From Clarkia xantiana subsp. parviflora (taxonomy: Eukaryota; Streptophyta; Magnoliopsida; Myrtales; Onagraceae): a stretch of DNA of 64,000 nt. The notes below the pieces were generated by a model. That model ran no database searches and was not told the DNA's origin. It was given only the letters and a program-made list of their open reading frames with translations. Positions 10,691 to 22,160 of the stretch are shown one piece after another. The first letter of the stretch is position 1; each line of letters starts with the position of its first letter. The stretch spans positions 30,964,761-31,028,760 of the forward strand of contig JAPTYO010000008.1 in NCBI GenBank assembly GCA_036873135.1, read 5' to 3'. The position numbers and the translations under genes were made by a program.

Positions 10691-11448
10691 AGTGGGAGAT
10701 TTGATATAGCATAAGTGATTGATTTGGTAAATGATGATGGAAACGTCTTCATAATAAATACAATGAGAGGGCTCACTCCCCCTCTCACATAATCATCACT
10801 AAATTTCAAAATGCGAATCAAGTCGGACCTGATAATCATGTTAATAAACTATTTCAACTACCCATTTTACCTAGTGGGAGTGGAACAACCAACTCGGTTC
10901 CAGATCCTAGTGATCGAAGAATACATCTCGGAGGTAGAATCCCGAGACCGAGAGGTTATTCCAAGTAAGTTCAACCACCACCATTGTTTCCAGTGGGAGT
11001 AATGCCCCGATAAGAAGCATTATTCCGAGTGGGAGTAACGATCAGACTAAAACATGGGATTAACGTGCCTAGACATAGTCAAAGGCAACGAACTTCTCTA
11101 GAGAAGTGTCCCATCTAATGAGATGTCTCTCACATCTTGATATTCGTTCTTGAACCAGTGACGGTTCAGCAAGCAAAGAATGGACCTCAAACCGAGGGAA
11201 TGGTGGAAAACAATGGAGGATGAAATTACCTAAATAAGAACATATTCGGTTTTAGTCTTTAGTTGATTTATCTGTTAACCACAGAGCTAGAAAGTGAAAT
11301 CTTAGAATTCACTTCTGGTGGAAATTTTGAGTAGTGCAAGACTCGAATAATTGTGAAAGGATATACCCAGATTCACGGAGTAAACTTTGATAAAGACAGA
11401 ATCACCGAATATGCGTTACACCATAGTCTGGGCCGTCCTGGCCCATGA
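10691..11448 (+). pseudogene. Copia A: INT-RT spacer and RT N-terminus, decayed
   Basis: Matches the spacer of copies B, C and D at DNA level, but frames are broken (10811-11002 is a readable scrap). The octamer AGTGGGAG is kept four times (10691, 10873, 10992, 11028) although the protein frame is lost. The start of RT (VKGYTQIHGVNFD-like) is visible at about 11350. Confidence 0.6.
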
Positions 11449-12787
11449 ATGCAAGTCTCGAACTCAAGCATGCATCAAATGGACATTAGGACCAAACCTC
11501 TCCAAGTAAAATTGGAGAAAGAGATATATATGGAGCAGCCGAAGAGTTTCATTACTCCTGGCAAAGAACAGAAAGTTTGCAAACTCCAAAGATCTATATA
11601 CGGTCTTAAACGATCGTTTCGGCAATGGTATCGCAGATTCCACGAGAAAATCGTTGGATACGGATTCGTGAATCTTCACGAGGATCCCTGCGTATACACC
11701 TAGACCTCCGGGTCTAAGTATATCATCATAACACTTTACGTGGATGACATACTCATTGCTGCGGACGACGTGAGTTTTATGAATAAATCAAAGTCCTGGT
11801 TAGCATCAACATTCGAGATGAAAGACATGGGAGAGGCTACGTACATCTTAGGCATCAAAATTGCCCGAGATAGTGCCACCCGGAGATTATGTCTATCTCA
11901 GGAATCATAAATCAACAAACTGGTGAAAAGATTCAGAATGCTGGATGCTAAACCCGTGAATACGCTGGTTGTGTTCGGGTGCACGCTATCAAAGCGTGAT
12001 GGCCCGAAAAACCAGCAGGAGCGTGAACAGATGAAGAATGCAGAGTATCTGAGCATGGTAGGGATTCTATTGTACGTCATGCTCTGTACTCGGCCAGACA
12101 TTTGTTACGCTGTGGGCCTAGTAGAAAGATTCCAATCAGATCCTAGGTATCAATATCTTAAGGCCGTAAAACGAATTATCAGATATCTGAAAGGTACTGC
12201 CGACTACGTTATGTGCTATGAGGGCGATTGGATCGAATTGACCGATTATAGTGACGCCGACCACGGTGGCAATCCAGATGATCGTAAGTCCACCACAGGA
12301 GGAGTTTTCCTCCTTGCTAATGCTGCCATATCATGGGTTAGCAAGAAGCAATCTGTCGCGCTTTCCACTATGGAATCGGAATTCATTGCCCTCTCCAAAA
12401 AACGCACAAGAAGCGGTCTGGCTGAAAAGGCTTCTTACTGCATTAGTTGGCTCCGACAAGAAGAGTAAACCTGTGAAGGTGTACTCCGACGGTCAGGCGG
12501 CCATTGCGGCAGCTAAGAAACCAAAGTACCATAGTAGGACAAAGCACATAGATGTGAAATACAATTATTCTAAATCTGTTCTGGAAGACAACATAATCAC
12601 TTTAGAATACTTTCCTACAGACAATATGGTCGCAAACCCTTTAACTAAGCCGCTACGTAGGGAGATTTTTGAAAAGGACGTAAAACTGCTTGGATTACGT
12701 AAGGCTCAAACTGTGTGGCTTGTAAAAGTGATAACATTTTGGCATTTGAAATTATGTTTCAATTTGAATAAAGGAATTGCAATTTGA
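11449..12787 (+). pseudogene. Copia A: reverse transcriptase-RNase H remnant
   Basis: RT copies the element RNA and RNase H removes it, inside the particle. Seen here are the HQMD...EIYMEQP block, the YVDDIL catalytic box near 11737, then RNase H with the LTDYSDADHGG, STMESEF and VYSDGQAA acidic-residue motifs and the terminal NPLTKPL block. A TAG at 11701, a TAA near 11908 and a frameshift near 12400 in an A-run (frame 1 to frame 2) break it. Domain order RT then RNase H at the end of pol, with integrase before RT, is the copia order. Confidence 0.9.
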
Positions 12788-13842
12788 GTTTATGATTTAT
12801 CGACGTCATAATGATTAACAACATCGAATTTTAAGGTCTATAAACTAAGTCGTAGGAAGAAGTAATATTTTTCCACCAAAATTATGTCGAATGTGAACCT
12901 TGCCTCGTCACACAGGCACGGTCATCTTGTAAGGAGAGATGGATCTCTACCATAACAAGATTGGCTAAGAATTAGGGGGTAAACCTGATTAAGCAAAATG
13001 ATAACATTGTCACGCTTAACATCATGACTTAATCTTCATTTTGTAAATCGCCGAGTTGGACTTTGTCCATCATTGTATATCACATTCAAGGCCAGATGAG
13101 AGATTCTGCGATAGCATTATTGACATATCCCATCCCTGGCTTTACCAGGTGTGCTATCGACGCGTGCTTCATACTGCGCGTGCCACGTTCGACCACGAGG
13201 TCATGCTCGGTTGTGCTAGCTAGAATCCTTGTGATTAAAAGGGCGCATACTTCTTCACCTTGAGCGTGTGATTAATGCCGGATGCATTATGAAGAGGCAT
13301 CCAAAGTATCCTCACGGACTCAGAACTTATACCTAAGGTCTGGCTCAATACTCGCTTCCCGACGTACGAGCGTAGTGCCAAAGAAAACAGCCAAGTGACC
13401 ACGTCTTGGAAACCGGTTGAGTCAGAATAAGGGTATAAGCGATGGGGATGGTCAAGTTCACCTTTAATTCACCGACTCTCGTGTTCACTAGGTGGCTGCC
13501 AACCGGATATTAGTTGAAGGTTGTGAACACTTGTACGGATGCCCTGGAGAAGTATTCCTTTCTGGAAAACTGGGCAATAGGAGAATTAACAGTTGACCAA
13601 GTATACAGTGCGGTAGATAGTTTTATTTCAAACAGGTTTAGTTCATGAAAGGGAATCAACGTTCTGCGGGCGCTACAATACTCCTAACAAATGAGTAGCA
13701 CGATGCCCGTCGTATCCGCCGGTCGCACGGAAAAGCTCGTATGAAATATTCAGAGACGGAGACTACAACTGAAGACTGAAATGTTGATGCTATTGGATGA
13801 TAATACATTAACAGGCACCCTCCCACTGCGACGAGTGGGAGC
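12788..13842 (+). other. Copia A: long 3' untranslated region with PPT
   Basis: More than 1 kb of non-coding sequence separates RNase H from the LTR, and the same module recurs in copies B, D and the inverted fragment at 53026-53745. It ends in the polypurine tract AGTGGGAG (13834-13841) directly before the LTR TG. An antisense frame in it is partly conserved between copies. Confidence 0.7.
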
Positions 13843-14433
13843 TGTTAGCATATGGTGACGTGGCGCCGTAATTGGTAGCCCGTTAATATATGTGGTTACC
13901 TAAGATAATTAGGTAAAATGTCACATTAGGGCTAATTGGGCCAGACCCAATTCCCATGTGACATGGGAGGCCCAAAATTGGACCTCCCACCCACATAGGT
14001 CGGCCGAAACCCTAGATAGGGAGGGAGGAGGATCTCCTCCCACTATATAAGGAGATCTTGGGGTCACTCCCAAAATACACATTGATCACAACTCCTCTTA
14101 AGTTGTGATTTGAGAGAAACTCCTTTCTCTATAGCCTAGTTTCGGCCGGCCCCTATAACACCACCATTGGTGTGCCAAATTGCTTTCGAGCATTCAGTCC
14201 GAGGTTCTGTCCCCGTTGAAGAATCGATCATAGGCTTTGTTGTGGAGCTTATACCGCGTAGGACTTCTTCTCACGAAGAACTTGTACGGGTTCCGACCGG
14301 AGGATCAGACTCCCTCCACATTGTTCTTGGGCAGGAAAGCTAAAAGGTATGTGTACTAATTCCGCTGCGTAGATTAGATTTCTTGCTAGTACACGTTTAG
14401 CATTCCGTAGTATTACGTCCCCGTAATCCAACA
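13843..14433 (+). mobile_element. Copia LTR shared by copies A and B
   Basis: 591 bp, TGTTAGCATA to AATCCAACA, with TATATAAGG near 14044. On the left it is bordered by the copia A PPT; on the right by the leader of copia B instead of host DNA. The tRNA-Met PBS (TGGTATCAGAGC) expected on the right is missing, and compared with the copia C leader several hundred bases are gone. The LTR thus serves as 3' LTR of A and 5' LTR of B. Confidence 0.8.
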
Positions 14434-16001
14434 GATATATATATTGTTGATTGATTTATATCTTATAGATAGAATCTTGGCAATAAATATATATATATAG
14501 ATCTACCCGAAATGTTATATATAATATATATGCAATATTGGAAATTATTTTACATAATTAATATTTTTGGTGGCTAAGTTAAGTTTTTAGTGGATTTTTA
14601 AAACCCTACTTAGCCCACAAGAAACATTTCGGCCGAACCCTATAGATTTAATGGGCGGGTTCAATTTGCTAAATCGAGGCGGGTGAAACCAATCCGGGTT
14701 TTCTTAATCGGTTCGACCTAGTCGGGTCGAGTCGGACCGGGCTGACTAAGTGAATTTAACCGAACCGGTTATGAGCGTTGAACCGAATCGAAATCCTATT
14801 TTATTGAACCGATTCAGACTGAACCAGATTTTGTAATAAAACCGACCCGAACAGGATTTATGGAACCGAACCGAACCAGATTGAACCGAAATTGACTGAA
14901 CCGAACCATATTTTTTTTTCAAAATCGAATTCAAGTAAATTAAGAAAATGGGATGGTCATATTTTAAAATCCAAATGTTTTTCGTACTTGAAAATAGTCT
15001 ACACAGTGCTCAAAGGTTTAAAATTTTCACGATTTAATTAAACATTAATGCCTAGTTTGATTATGGGGATGGATCTCGGAAATGCATGAGTTTGGGACTC
15101 GATTAATTAGAGGGCTGAATTGCAATTGTTTACTTTTCGTCACATGTATTTATTAGAACTGTCGTCTTGACTATGTCAACCTAGTTGGAAATTGCAAGTT
15201 GGGGGCAGAGCCCTGGTTAAATATATGGTTTGCGCACTAGGATAGACATGTTATGATGGTTGCAATTGCCTAAGATCCATGTTTAGAAATTTGCATGATT
15301 GACTACAAGCATGAATTGAAACTTAGCCCCTAATATTTTAAAATGTTTTAAAAACAAAAACCAGTCGCCAAATATGCATGTTTGATGTGGAAGTTTCGTG
15401 TATGACACGTATGCTTAAATGTTGAGGATGTAGCCGCATGTAATAGTTTACTTAGAAAGTAGAATTATTTATATGCAAGCATGAGTTCCTAGGAACATTA
15501 GACGCATGACGCATATGCATGATATGTGGTTTGCATGATGAATTTGGCTTGCTATGATGATTTGCTTGTGAAGTAGAGAATTGTGTATGCATGCGTAAAT
15601 TCATCGGAATATTTTTCAAAAAAAAAAAGGGCCTTGTGAAAGCCAAGATCGGGTATGCTTATTTCGAAATTCCCGTTCCAGTGATTTGCGAATAAAACTG
15701 TTTTAAAAGACTGATCTATTGGACTGAAGACGGGGATAATGTGAACTCTTTCCGAACCCCCTTCCCTCGGTTTACTGGCGGTCGGTTGGTTTAGATGGAC
15801 GATGAATCATTATTTGTCGTATTCCATCTTAACAGATATTCGATGTATGTAATTCTTTCTCAAAATGTTATTGTCTCCCTGATTGTGCATGATTATGAAT
15901 GTGTTAGTATCAATGGCTGCGATCAGCAATGTCATCTCCCAAATGAACAAGGGAGTTAGACTGAATAGCAATATTATAAGATCTGGAACAAGCGCGCGAA
16001 G
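14434..16001 (+). other. Copia B: leader region
   Basis: AT-rich start, then a block dense in AACCGG/GACCGA motifs (14640-14930), then a module shared with 55260-56060 and, inverted, with 42820-43310 and 51459-52130. No coding capacity. The leader is unusually long (about 1.5 kb, with its start deleted). Confidence 0.65.
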
Positions 16002-16784
16002 ATGGTAATTACTGAAATGAAGGGTTTGGAGTTTCTGACTACAAAACATGCCAGGCCGGAGGGAGACCTCACAGCCGATCAGAAGGAATTCCATGATGAA
16101 TGGGATGCTAAGGATTAGTAAATCCGTTCCGCCTTGTTGTCGATGCTAGAGGATGACATTTTTTACGGGTATGATCACATGCAGTCCGCCATGGACCTGT
16201 GGGATGGTCTTAAGGCAGGGTTTGGTGTATACACCACAGCCCAGAAGCAATCGTTAAACATCGCTTTAGACTCCTATAAGATGAATCCAAAGCATACGAT
16301 GAAGGCGCATATTAGGCATATGTCTAACATGCTTGCTGAACTCAAGGAGGCAGGAGAAATCCTGTCGGAGGAACAAAAAGTCCAATGCGTGATCCGTTCT
16401 TTGCCTGACTCTTGGAATAGCATGAAAATGCACCTTACCCATGCCACTCAACTCGATAACCTCGAGAAAGTGCGAGTTCATCTCGAGCTGGAAGAGGATC
16501 GTCTCAGGGCTGAAAATCCTAGAGCGGAAATGCATATCACATCCTCCATACCAGTTGAGAAAAGGCGTAAGCGCAAGAGGAAAGGCAAAGGCCTTCAAAA
16601 CAAGGCTGACAAGTCTATGGCTCCAGAACCTCATAGAAAGTTCAAATGCAAGCAATCTGGTGGCAAGAAAAGGTAAGCAAAACAGACACGTAGGGAGGAA
16701 TCTCGAATGTGTTCCAGGTGTGGTGTAAAATGGCACCTGGCTGCTGCCTGTACCAATCCTCCCAAGGTACGCACTGAGAGATAA
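16002..16784 (+). pseudogene. Copia B: gag remnant
   Basis: Frame with MLSMLEDDIFYGY, WDGLKAGFG, MKAHIRHMSNML and VIRSLPDSW, the UBN2-type gag core of plant copia elements. A zinc knuckle CSRCGVKWHLAAAC (C-x2-C-x4-H-x4-C) lies at about 16710-16751. Stops at about 16117 and 16674 interrupt an otherwise continuous frame. Compared with copia C, the first part of gag is missing. Confidence 0.85.
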
Positions 16785-17879
16785 TGATGAAAGTCATAAA
16801 TTTCTCCTTGGATTTTTCTTACTCGAGAGTAAATCAATTTACCCTTTTGGATTACAGAACCGAGAAGCGGAACCAACGCGGACCTGAAGAATGATGCCCC
16901 ATAATAATAAAGATTAGACGATAGTCCTTATCTTTACTTGCCAGAACTTTTCGATTTTTTAGTTTAATACTCATTGATAATAAGTTGCTTTAAACATAGG
17001 AGCCATTTGTTTTAAGCATGTAACAAATGCTTGGACCGAGTATAGATTATCCATCTTCATTGAGCTGTTTGATCTCATTATTGTTGTTCTATGCATTGCT
17101 TTAAATTCAAATTTATATCTTGCTTATTTGTTAGTGCTCCATTATATGATAAATTCCATAATGATGAACATGTGAGAAGCCGATTGGATTAAATTAAAGT
17201 GAATTTTGGAGACGAAACAATTTATACCATTGGTTAAACCTGGAAAAGGCGCCACACGCGCGTGTACCTCGAAAGACGGAACACATCGTTTCAGAGTACG
17301 AATTTAATAATGAAGTGTTTTAATGAATGGATGCTGAAATTTCATTTGCCTCCCTTCGGGATAACTCATTTAATACTTATCCGACGAAATGAGGTATGCT
17401 TTACAAGCTACCACGAACTCGTGAAGTATCAACTGACGCATAAGGCGAAAGCCCAATGCACAGTTCAGATATGGATAAACTCTTTTTGATGAATTAGCAA
17501 ATGAAAAGGATGATTTTGGTAAAATGACTATCCCACTAAATGCCTTGAACGACAAGTAAGGCAAGGCATTCTTATCGATAGCACACTTCAACTGGCATGG
17601 TTTGAAAACATAATGTTCGAGTTCAACAACCGACGTTCCCTATGGGATGAAAAGAAGTTGAATCACAATGTAGAACTATGTTCCAACGAAATCGGTCAAA
17701 CACGACGCCATAAAAGCTAAAAGGAATGATAACGAGGTAAAGCTTATCATCATGCGACATTAATTTGCGCATTAAACAATTATTCGAACCAAGGGTACGA
17801 TAAATACTCTTAGAGGATACATGTTTAAATTAGCTTGAGATAATGGTGTCGTGGTCGAACATGAGACGTTACATTCCTT
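16785..17879 (+). other. Copia B: gag-to-spacer interval without protease or integrase core
   Basis: A full copia element would have protease and integrase here, about 1.8 kb. I find no DSG protease box, no HHCC and no DDE motifs. The interval is shared with 57670-59340 of copia C, so the loss is a property of the family and not of this copy. Only the last residues of an integrase-like C-terminus (FLEDEFPTLVEI at about 17875) are readable. Confidence 0.6.
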
Positions 17880-18500
17880 GAGGACGAATTTCCAACGCTT
17901 GTTGAAATCAAAACAGACGAAGTCTTGATCGAAATCGAGCAGGATGACAATGATAGTCAGGTCCCACTTACTTCGATTAGGAGATTTGATGAAGCAACGC
18001 AAGTGAATGACATGGTAAATGAAGATGGAGACATTTTCATAGTAAATCCAGTGGGAGGAGACAATCCTACAACACAAATCACTGTTGCTGCAAGTGCGAA
18101 TCAAGTTGAACCTGATAATAATGTAGCCGGACCGCTGGATGAAAATCCAATAATTCCACAACTACCCATTTTTCCCAGTGGGAGTGGATCAACCAACTTG
18201 GTTCCAGATCCTAGTGATCAAGGAATTCATCTCGAAGGTAAAATCCCGAGACCGAGAGTCGTCCAAGAAAAGTTATAGGTCAAGGTTCTAGCACTGCCCT
18301 TGTTCCCAGTGGTAGTGATGCTCCGATAAGAAGCATTATTTTGAGTGGGAGCAATTTTCACACTCAAGATGGGATTAACGAGCCTAGACGAAGTCAAAGG
18401 CATCGAACTTCTCTCAAGAAGTATCCCATCGAGGAGGGTGAAATGTTCACCCTTACTTCTGTTGACGAACCGGTAACGGTTCAACAAACGTTGAAAGGAC
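17880..18500 (+). pseudogene. Copia B: INT-RT spacer
   Basis: Low-complexity linker with NPVGG, PSGSGST and a basic PRPR stretch, followed by the KKYPIEEGEMFTLTSVDEP lead-in to RT. Stops follow at 18276 and 18503. The octamer AGTGGGAG (the same as the PPT) occurs near 18049, 18176 and 18341. Confidence 0.7.
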
Positions 18501-18912
18501 CTTAAGCGAAGGAATGGAGGAAAGCAATAAAGGAAGAGATCGCCTCAATGAAAGCCAATTCGGTATGGTCTTTAGTTGATTTAGCTGCTAACCGCAGAGC
18601 CATAGGGGCTAAGTGGGTTCTGAAACTGAATCTCACTGCTGATGGAAATGTCGACCGATACAAAGCCTGACTAGTTGCGAAAGGATACACCCAGCTTCAC
18701 GGAGTGGACTTTGATGAAACATACTCACCGACTATGCTTTACACCATAGTTAGGGCAATCCTAGCCCTGGTCGCATGCCTCGATCTAGAGCTGCACCAAA
18801 TGGATGTTAAGACTGCGTTCCTCCACAGAAACTTGGAGCAAGAGATCTATATGGAGAAACCGGAGGGTTTCATTACTCCTGTTAACGAACAAAAAAGTTT
18901 GTAAACTCCAAT
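18501..18912 (+). pseudogene. Copia B: RT N-terminal half, cut by gypsy-1
   Basis: AKEWRKAIKEEI, the GAKWVLKLN block, [27 protein letters not shown] and EIYMEKPEGFITP are the N-terminal copia RT blocks. A TGA lies near 18668. The frame runs into the gypsy-1 LTR at 18913; the rest of RT resumes at 27694 after the second CCAAT. Confidence 0.9.
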
Positions 18913-19647
18913 TGTTAGGTTCTAAGTTTCAGGTCAACGGGTGGTCGACCTAAACCTTGATCCTCACTGGTGGAATTACGGGTTCGGTGCTCCTAGGTCC
19001 TGTCGTTCTGATCCGTGTCTTTCTGTCCTTCGCCTTCTCTTCTCCGCGTGCCCTGCAAGAGGGGCAATATCAAGCATGGATGGGGTGGGGGGGGGGGGTG
19101 GTGCTTGATGTACCCTCTTTGATGCTTAAGTCAATACGTTTCTTAGAGAGATAAAACTTAGAGAGATGTCAGAGCTAAATTGCACACTTAGCCACGATGA
19201 TCGAATGAATGGTGGAAAGGTTGTATTTATAGGCAACGGTGTCATTAAGGTGGCTTAGTGACATCGTTAACCTTTAAACACAATTAATTAGCCCTTAATC
19301 TCGTAATCAAAACCTTAAAGCACGGAGAGATTGGCGGAAATAAACTGAGTATCGGGGTCGGGAAGTGGTGCCGGGGCCCTTGGGGGGGGGGGGGGGGAGA
19401 AAATCCGACCCCCAAGGGTAGGGGTTGGGTGTGGCCACCCAACCCTTCCCTAGGGGAGATCGGGTTGGACCACCCGACCTCACCTAGGTGAGTCTACCTC
19501 GGTCCGGATGAGTATTTTGGCCTCGTCCGGACCGTTGGTGTTTTCGCGGGGTGTTTGGGTCGAAGTTTCGATTTACAATCATTAACGGGGTGATCAAAAT
19601 AAAACGATTCGGAAGTCAACGGGTTCAAATTGGGCGTATATCCATCA
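18913..19647 (-). repeat. Gypsy-1 3' LTR
   Basis: 735 bp, TG...CA (TGATGGATATACGCCC to CCTAACA on the minus strand). It contains two long G runs on the plus strand (near 19087 and 19382) whose lengths differ from the other LTR, and a CTATAAATAC TATA box on the minus strand near 19230. Confidence 0.93.
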
Positions 19648-19660
19648 CATGCCCCCGAGT
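19648..19660 (-). promoter_or_regulatory. Gypsy-1 polypurine tract
   Basis: On the minus strand ACTCGGGGGCATG directly precedes the 3' LTR TG. It is the expected plus-strand primer site; gypsy-2 has CTTGGGGGTAAA in the same place. Confidence 0.7.
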
Positions 19661-20196
19661 CAACCAATGGCCTGACCCTTGATTGACTCTATTTTAGGAT
19701 GGTATGACACGCGCAATTTGAAACCGGGATTTTACCTTTTGTCGGAATCCTTACTTACCCATGCGTGTGTGTCTCTGACTCTGCCCCCTGTCTTATAAAA
19801 TAGAGGAATTGCAAATGTCAGAATAGCACGGACACGTGTCCAAGCACGTGTCCGTCTGAGATGGAAATAATAAATTTAACACCGCCATGGGCGTATACTC
19901 GGAAAATATACGCTCATGTGGGGATGCAACATGAATACAGCTAAACGAGTCCATGCTTCAATTTTATGCCGGGGTAAGCCTATGTGGAGAAAAATTTTAA
20001 TTTTGGTCTAAAATTTTTCTAAGTATGGGATACTTAAAAATATACCTATATGGTGTTAACTATGGTGGGTGTGAGTTTAACCGTGGTTAATGGGAGCTGG
20101 GGGTATCAGTTTCTAAATCTGACCCTTAAACTTTTCCTTTCCAGAAATCAACGGTGTCGATTTGGCGGCTTCGGAAAAAACCCTATTCCCTTTTAC
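19661..20196. other. Gypsy-1 region between PPT and antisense promoter
   Basis: No ORF. It holds the upstream region of the antisense gene: sequence before the TATA box at 20197. No other feature is recognised. Confidence 0.4.
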
Positions 20197-20206
20197 TATA
20201 AAAAGG
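20197..20206 (+). promoter_or_regulatory. TATA box of the gypsy-1 antisense gene
   Basis: TATAAAAAGG, 317 bp before the proposed ATG at 20514, on the strand opposite to pol. A pyrimidine-rich stretch follows, as often seen at plant start sites. It is position-based and not tested. Confidence 0.5.
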
Positions 20207-20513
20207 GGTAAGTGATTACCTCATTCTCGTTGTCCTTTTCTCTTTTTCTTTTAGGCGGTAGGATCCTTAGTTGGATTCACTTCTTGGGACGTGTGTCGCA
20301 TTGTGGTACGTGCCTTTTCCTTTGTGCAAGCGTTGCTTTTGGGAGACGTAGTTCCGCCTCCCCCTTGATTGTTTCTTTACCTGTCTCGTTTTTTGATTTG
20401 TGGGTCTTCATGGTGATATAGTCCTGTTTGGTTCATCCTCTTGCCCCCGTGTTTCTGCTTACTAGCGCGTGGGGTCTTCTGTACTGGGGTTATAACTATC
20501 TCCCCGGTGTTTG

Positions 20514-21582
20514 ATGAGGAGTAAGAGGCCAGTACGGGTGGGAGTAGTTAGCTCCGGGACCGGACCTTCGATTGCGAAAAGATCGGTTTTTTGTGGTGTG
20601 AGGAGGTGTCCTCCAATTGGAGGTAAGGGCGGTGGTGATGTTAGCGTACCATCTTCTTTCTATATTGATGCCCCCCAATCGAGGGTCCGGGAGCCATCTT
20701 TCCCTTCTCCCTTGTTTGGTAAGTCCTGGAATGTCTGAGTTTCCTTAGTGTATATTGGTGTTTACTCTGTATCTTTTTGTAGGTAGACTTCGTCTGCCGC
20801 TTCTGAGTCGAAAGGAGTTGTCTCGTCCTCCTGTTGATGGAATTACTGGGTCTGAGTGGGCGCCTTATTATGGGCGTGGGGCTCGTTTTGACAATCAATC
20901 TTCTTTACAAACTCCTGAGGTTGGAGTTCGTGTTCTGCAATCCGCTATTCCTCCTGCAGATCGTGTGCTCCCTTCTAAAGGGTCGGAGGCCGTTTATGAA
21001 TTGGCTCATGATGTGTTGGCTCGCTATGCTTCTGTAACTTTTCTTAACCGTGATATCCTTTAGGACATTTCTCTTTCATGCTCTATCTGTCTCATCCTTT
21101 GTTTTTTGTCGCAGGGTATTGCCGACCTTTTTAATTTGTCCACCCTTGTTGTTGATCTTGCTGAGGAGAAGAGGTTGCATGAGGACACTTGTGTCTCCCT
21201 TAGTTATGAGCTTGTTAGTTGCTTGGAGCGTATTCGTATCACGGATTTGCAGTGCCGGGACTTGGAAAGTCGTATTGCCCTTCTTAAAGAAGAGATTGAG
21301 GCTTTAAGACAGAAGTCTTATCGCGATGAGGTACTTCGGGCTGCTGAATTGGTGTCTCTTGAGGAGATGTTTCGTGTGGAGGAGAAAGGGTGTGCTATCG
21401 CTGAGTATAAGGCTTCCTCCTCTTATCAGGCTGCTATCGATGTTCGTTACTCTGTGGCTAAGCGTATTTCTTTAAAGGCGATTCTTGAGCATATGTACAT
21501 GATTGCTCCTGACTTTCCTTTTTCTCAGCTTGGTGATTTATCTGACTTCGCTGTTAGGCATATTGCCAAAATGAGGAAGTAG
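20514..21582 (+). CDS. Antisense three-exon gene of gypsy-1, coiled-coil protein
   Basis: Proposed exons 20514-20718, 20783-21033 and 21115-21582. Introns of 64 and 81 bp have GTAAGT...TTTTTGTAG and GTAACT...GTCGCAG borders, and the phases (1 and 0) match exactly, giving 307 codons. Exon 1 is basic (MRSKRPVRVG). Exon 3 is Glu/Arg/Leu-rich (VVDLAEEKRLHED, LESRIALLKEEIEAL) and reads as a coiled coil. It lies antisense between pol and the 3' LTR, where Tat elements are known to carry extra ORFs. The phase-0 intron before the coiled-coil exon is also present in gypsy-2. Function unknown; a chance splice model is possible but the phase agreement argues against it. Confidence 0.65.
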
Positions 21583-22160
21583 TACACCTATCTCTTATGG
21601 TGGTTTCGCGAGTTTGTGGCTTGAGGTTCTTCTTAATTTGGGTCGTATTTCTCCTTTTTGCCTTCTAACTTTTTATGCTTGTCTTTATCGGTTGTGTTGT
21701 TACTTTGCTTCTCATTAATGTTGCTTGGCTGAAGTGTCTATGAGGTAGTCTTGAACTTGTATTCATCTTTCTTCATTGAGTTTATCAAGGGTTCCTTCTT
21801 GTGGTGTCTTCTTACTGCTCTTCCTGATGGTGGGTTGCACTTGTCTTTAGAGTCTGAAACTCCATATTTCCTAGTTTTGCCATCTTTGTTTGACACTCTT
21901 GTCTTTACTTATGGCATGTATGGCAGGCTGTTTGTCTCCCCTTTTCATGATAACTTCTTGTGCCTTTATGTGTAGTTCTTTGGTTATGGACCCTTCCCTT
22001 TCTGGTGCTTCCTTTTCTTTGCGTTTCTCTTGTGTTTTCCTTCATCATCATACCTTTTATTTCATCAAGAAAAGACATTATGTGTTCTTCATACAATCTT
22101 TGCTTTGTAATTATTTTCTCATGGGATCCTTCTTAGTATGGTGCGACGATCTCTTCTGAT
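21583..22160. other. Gypsy-1 spacer between antisense gene and minisatellite
   Basis: T-rich on the plus strand, with only short overlapping ORFs in several frames and no recognisable family. Probably the 3' untranslated region of the antisense gene. Confidence 0.4.
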
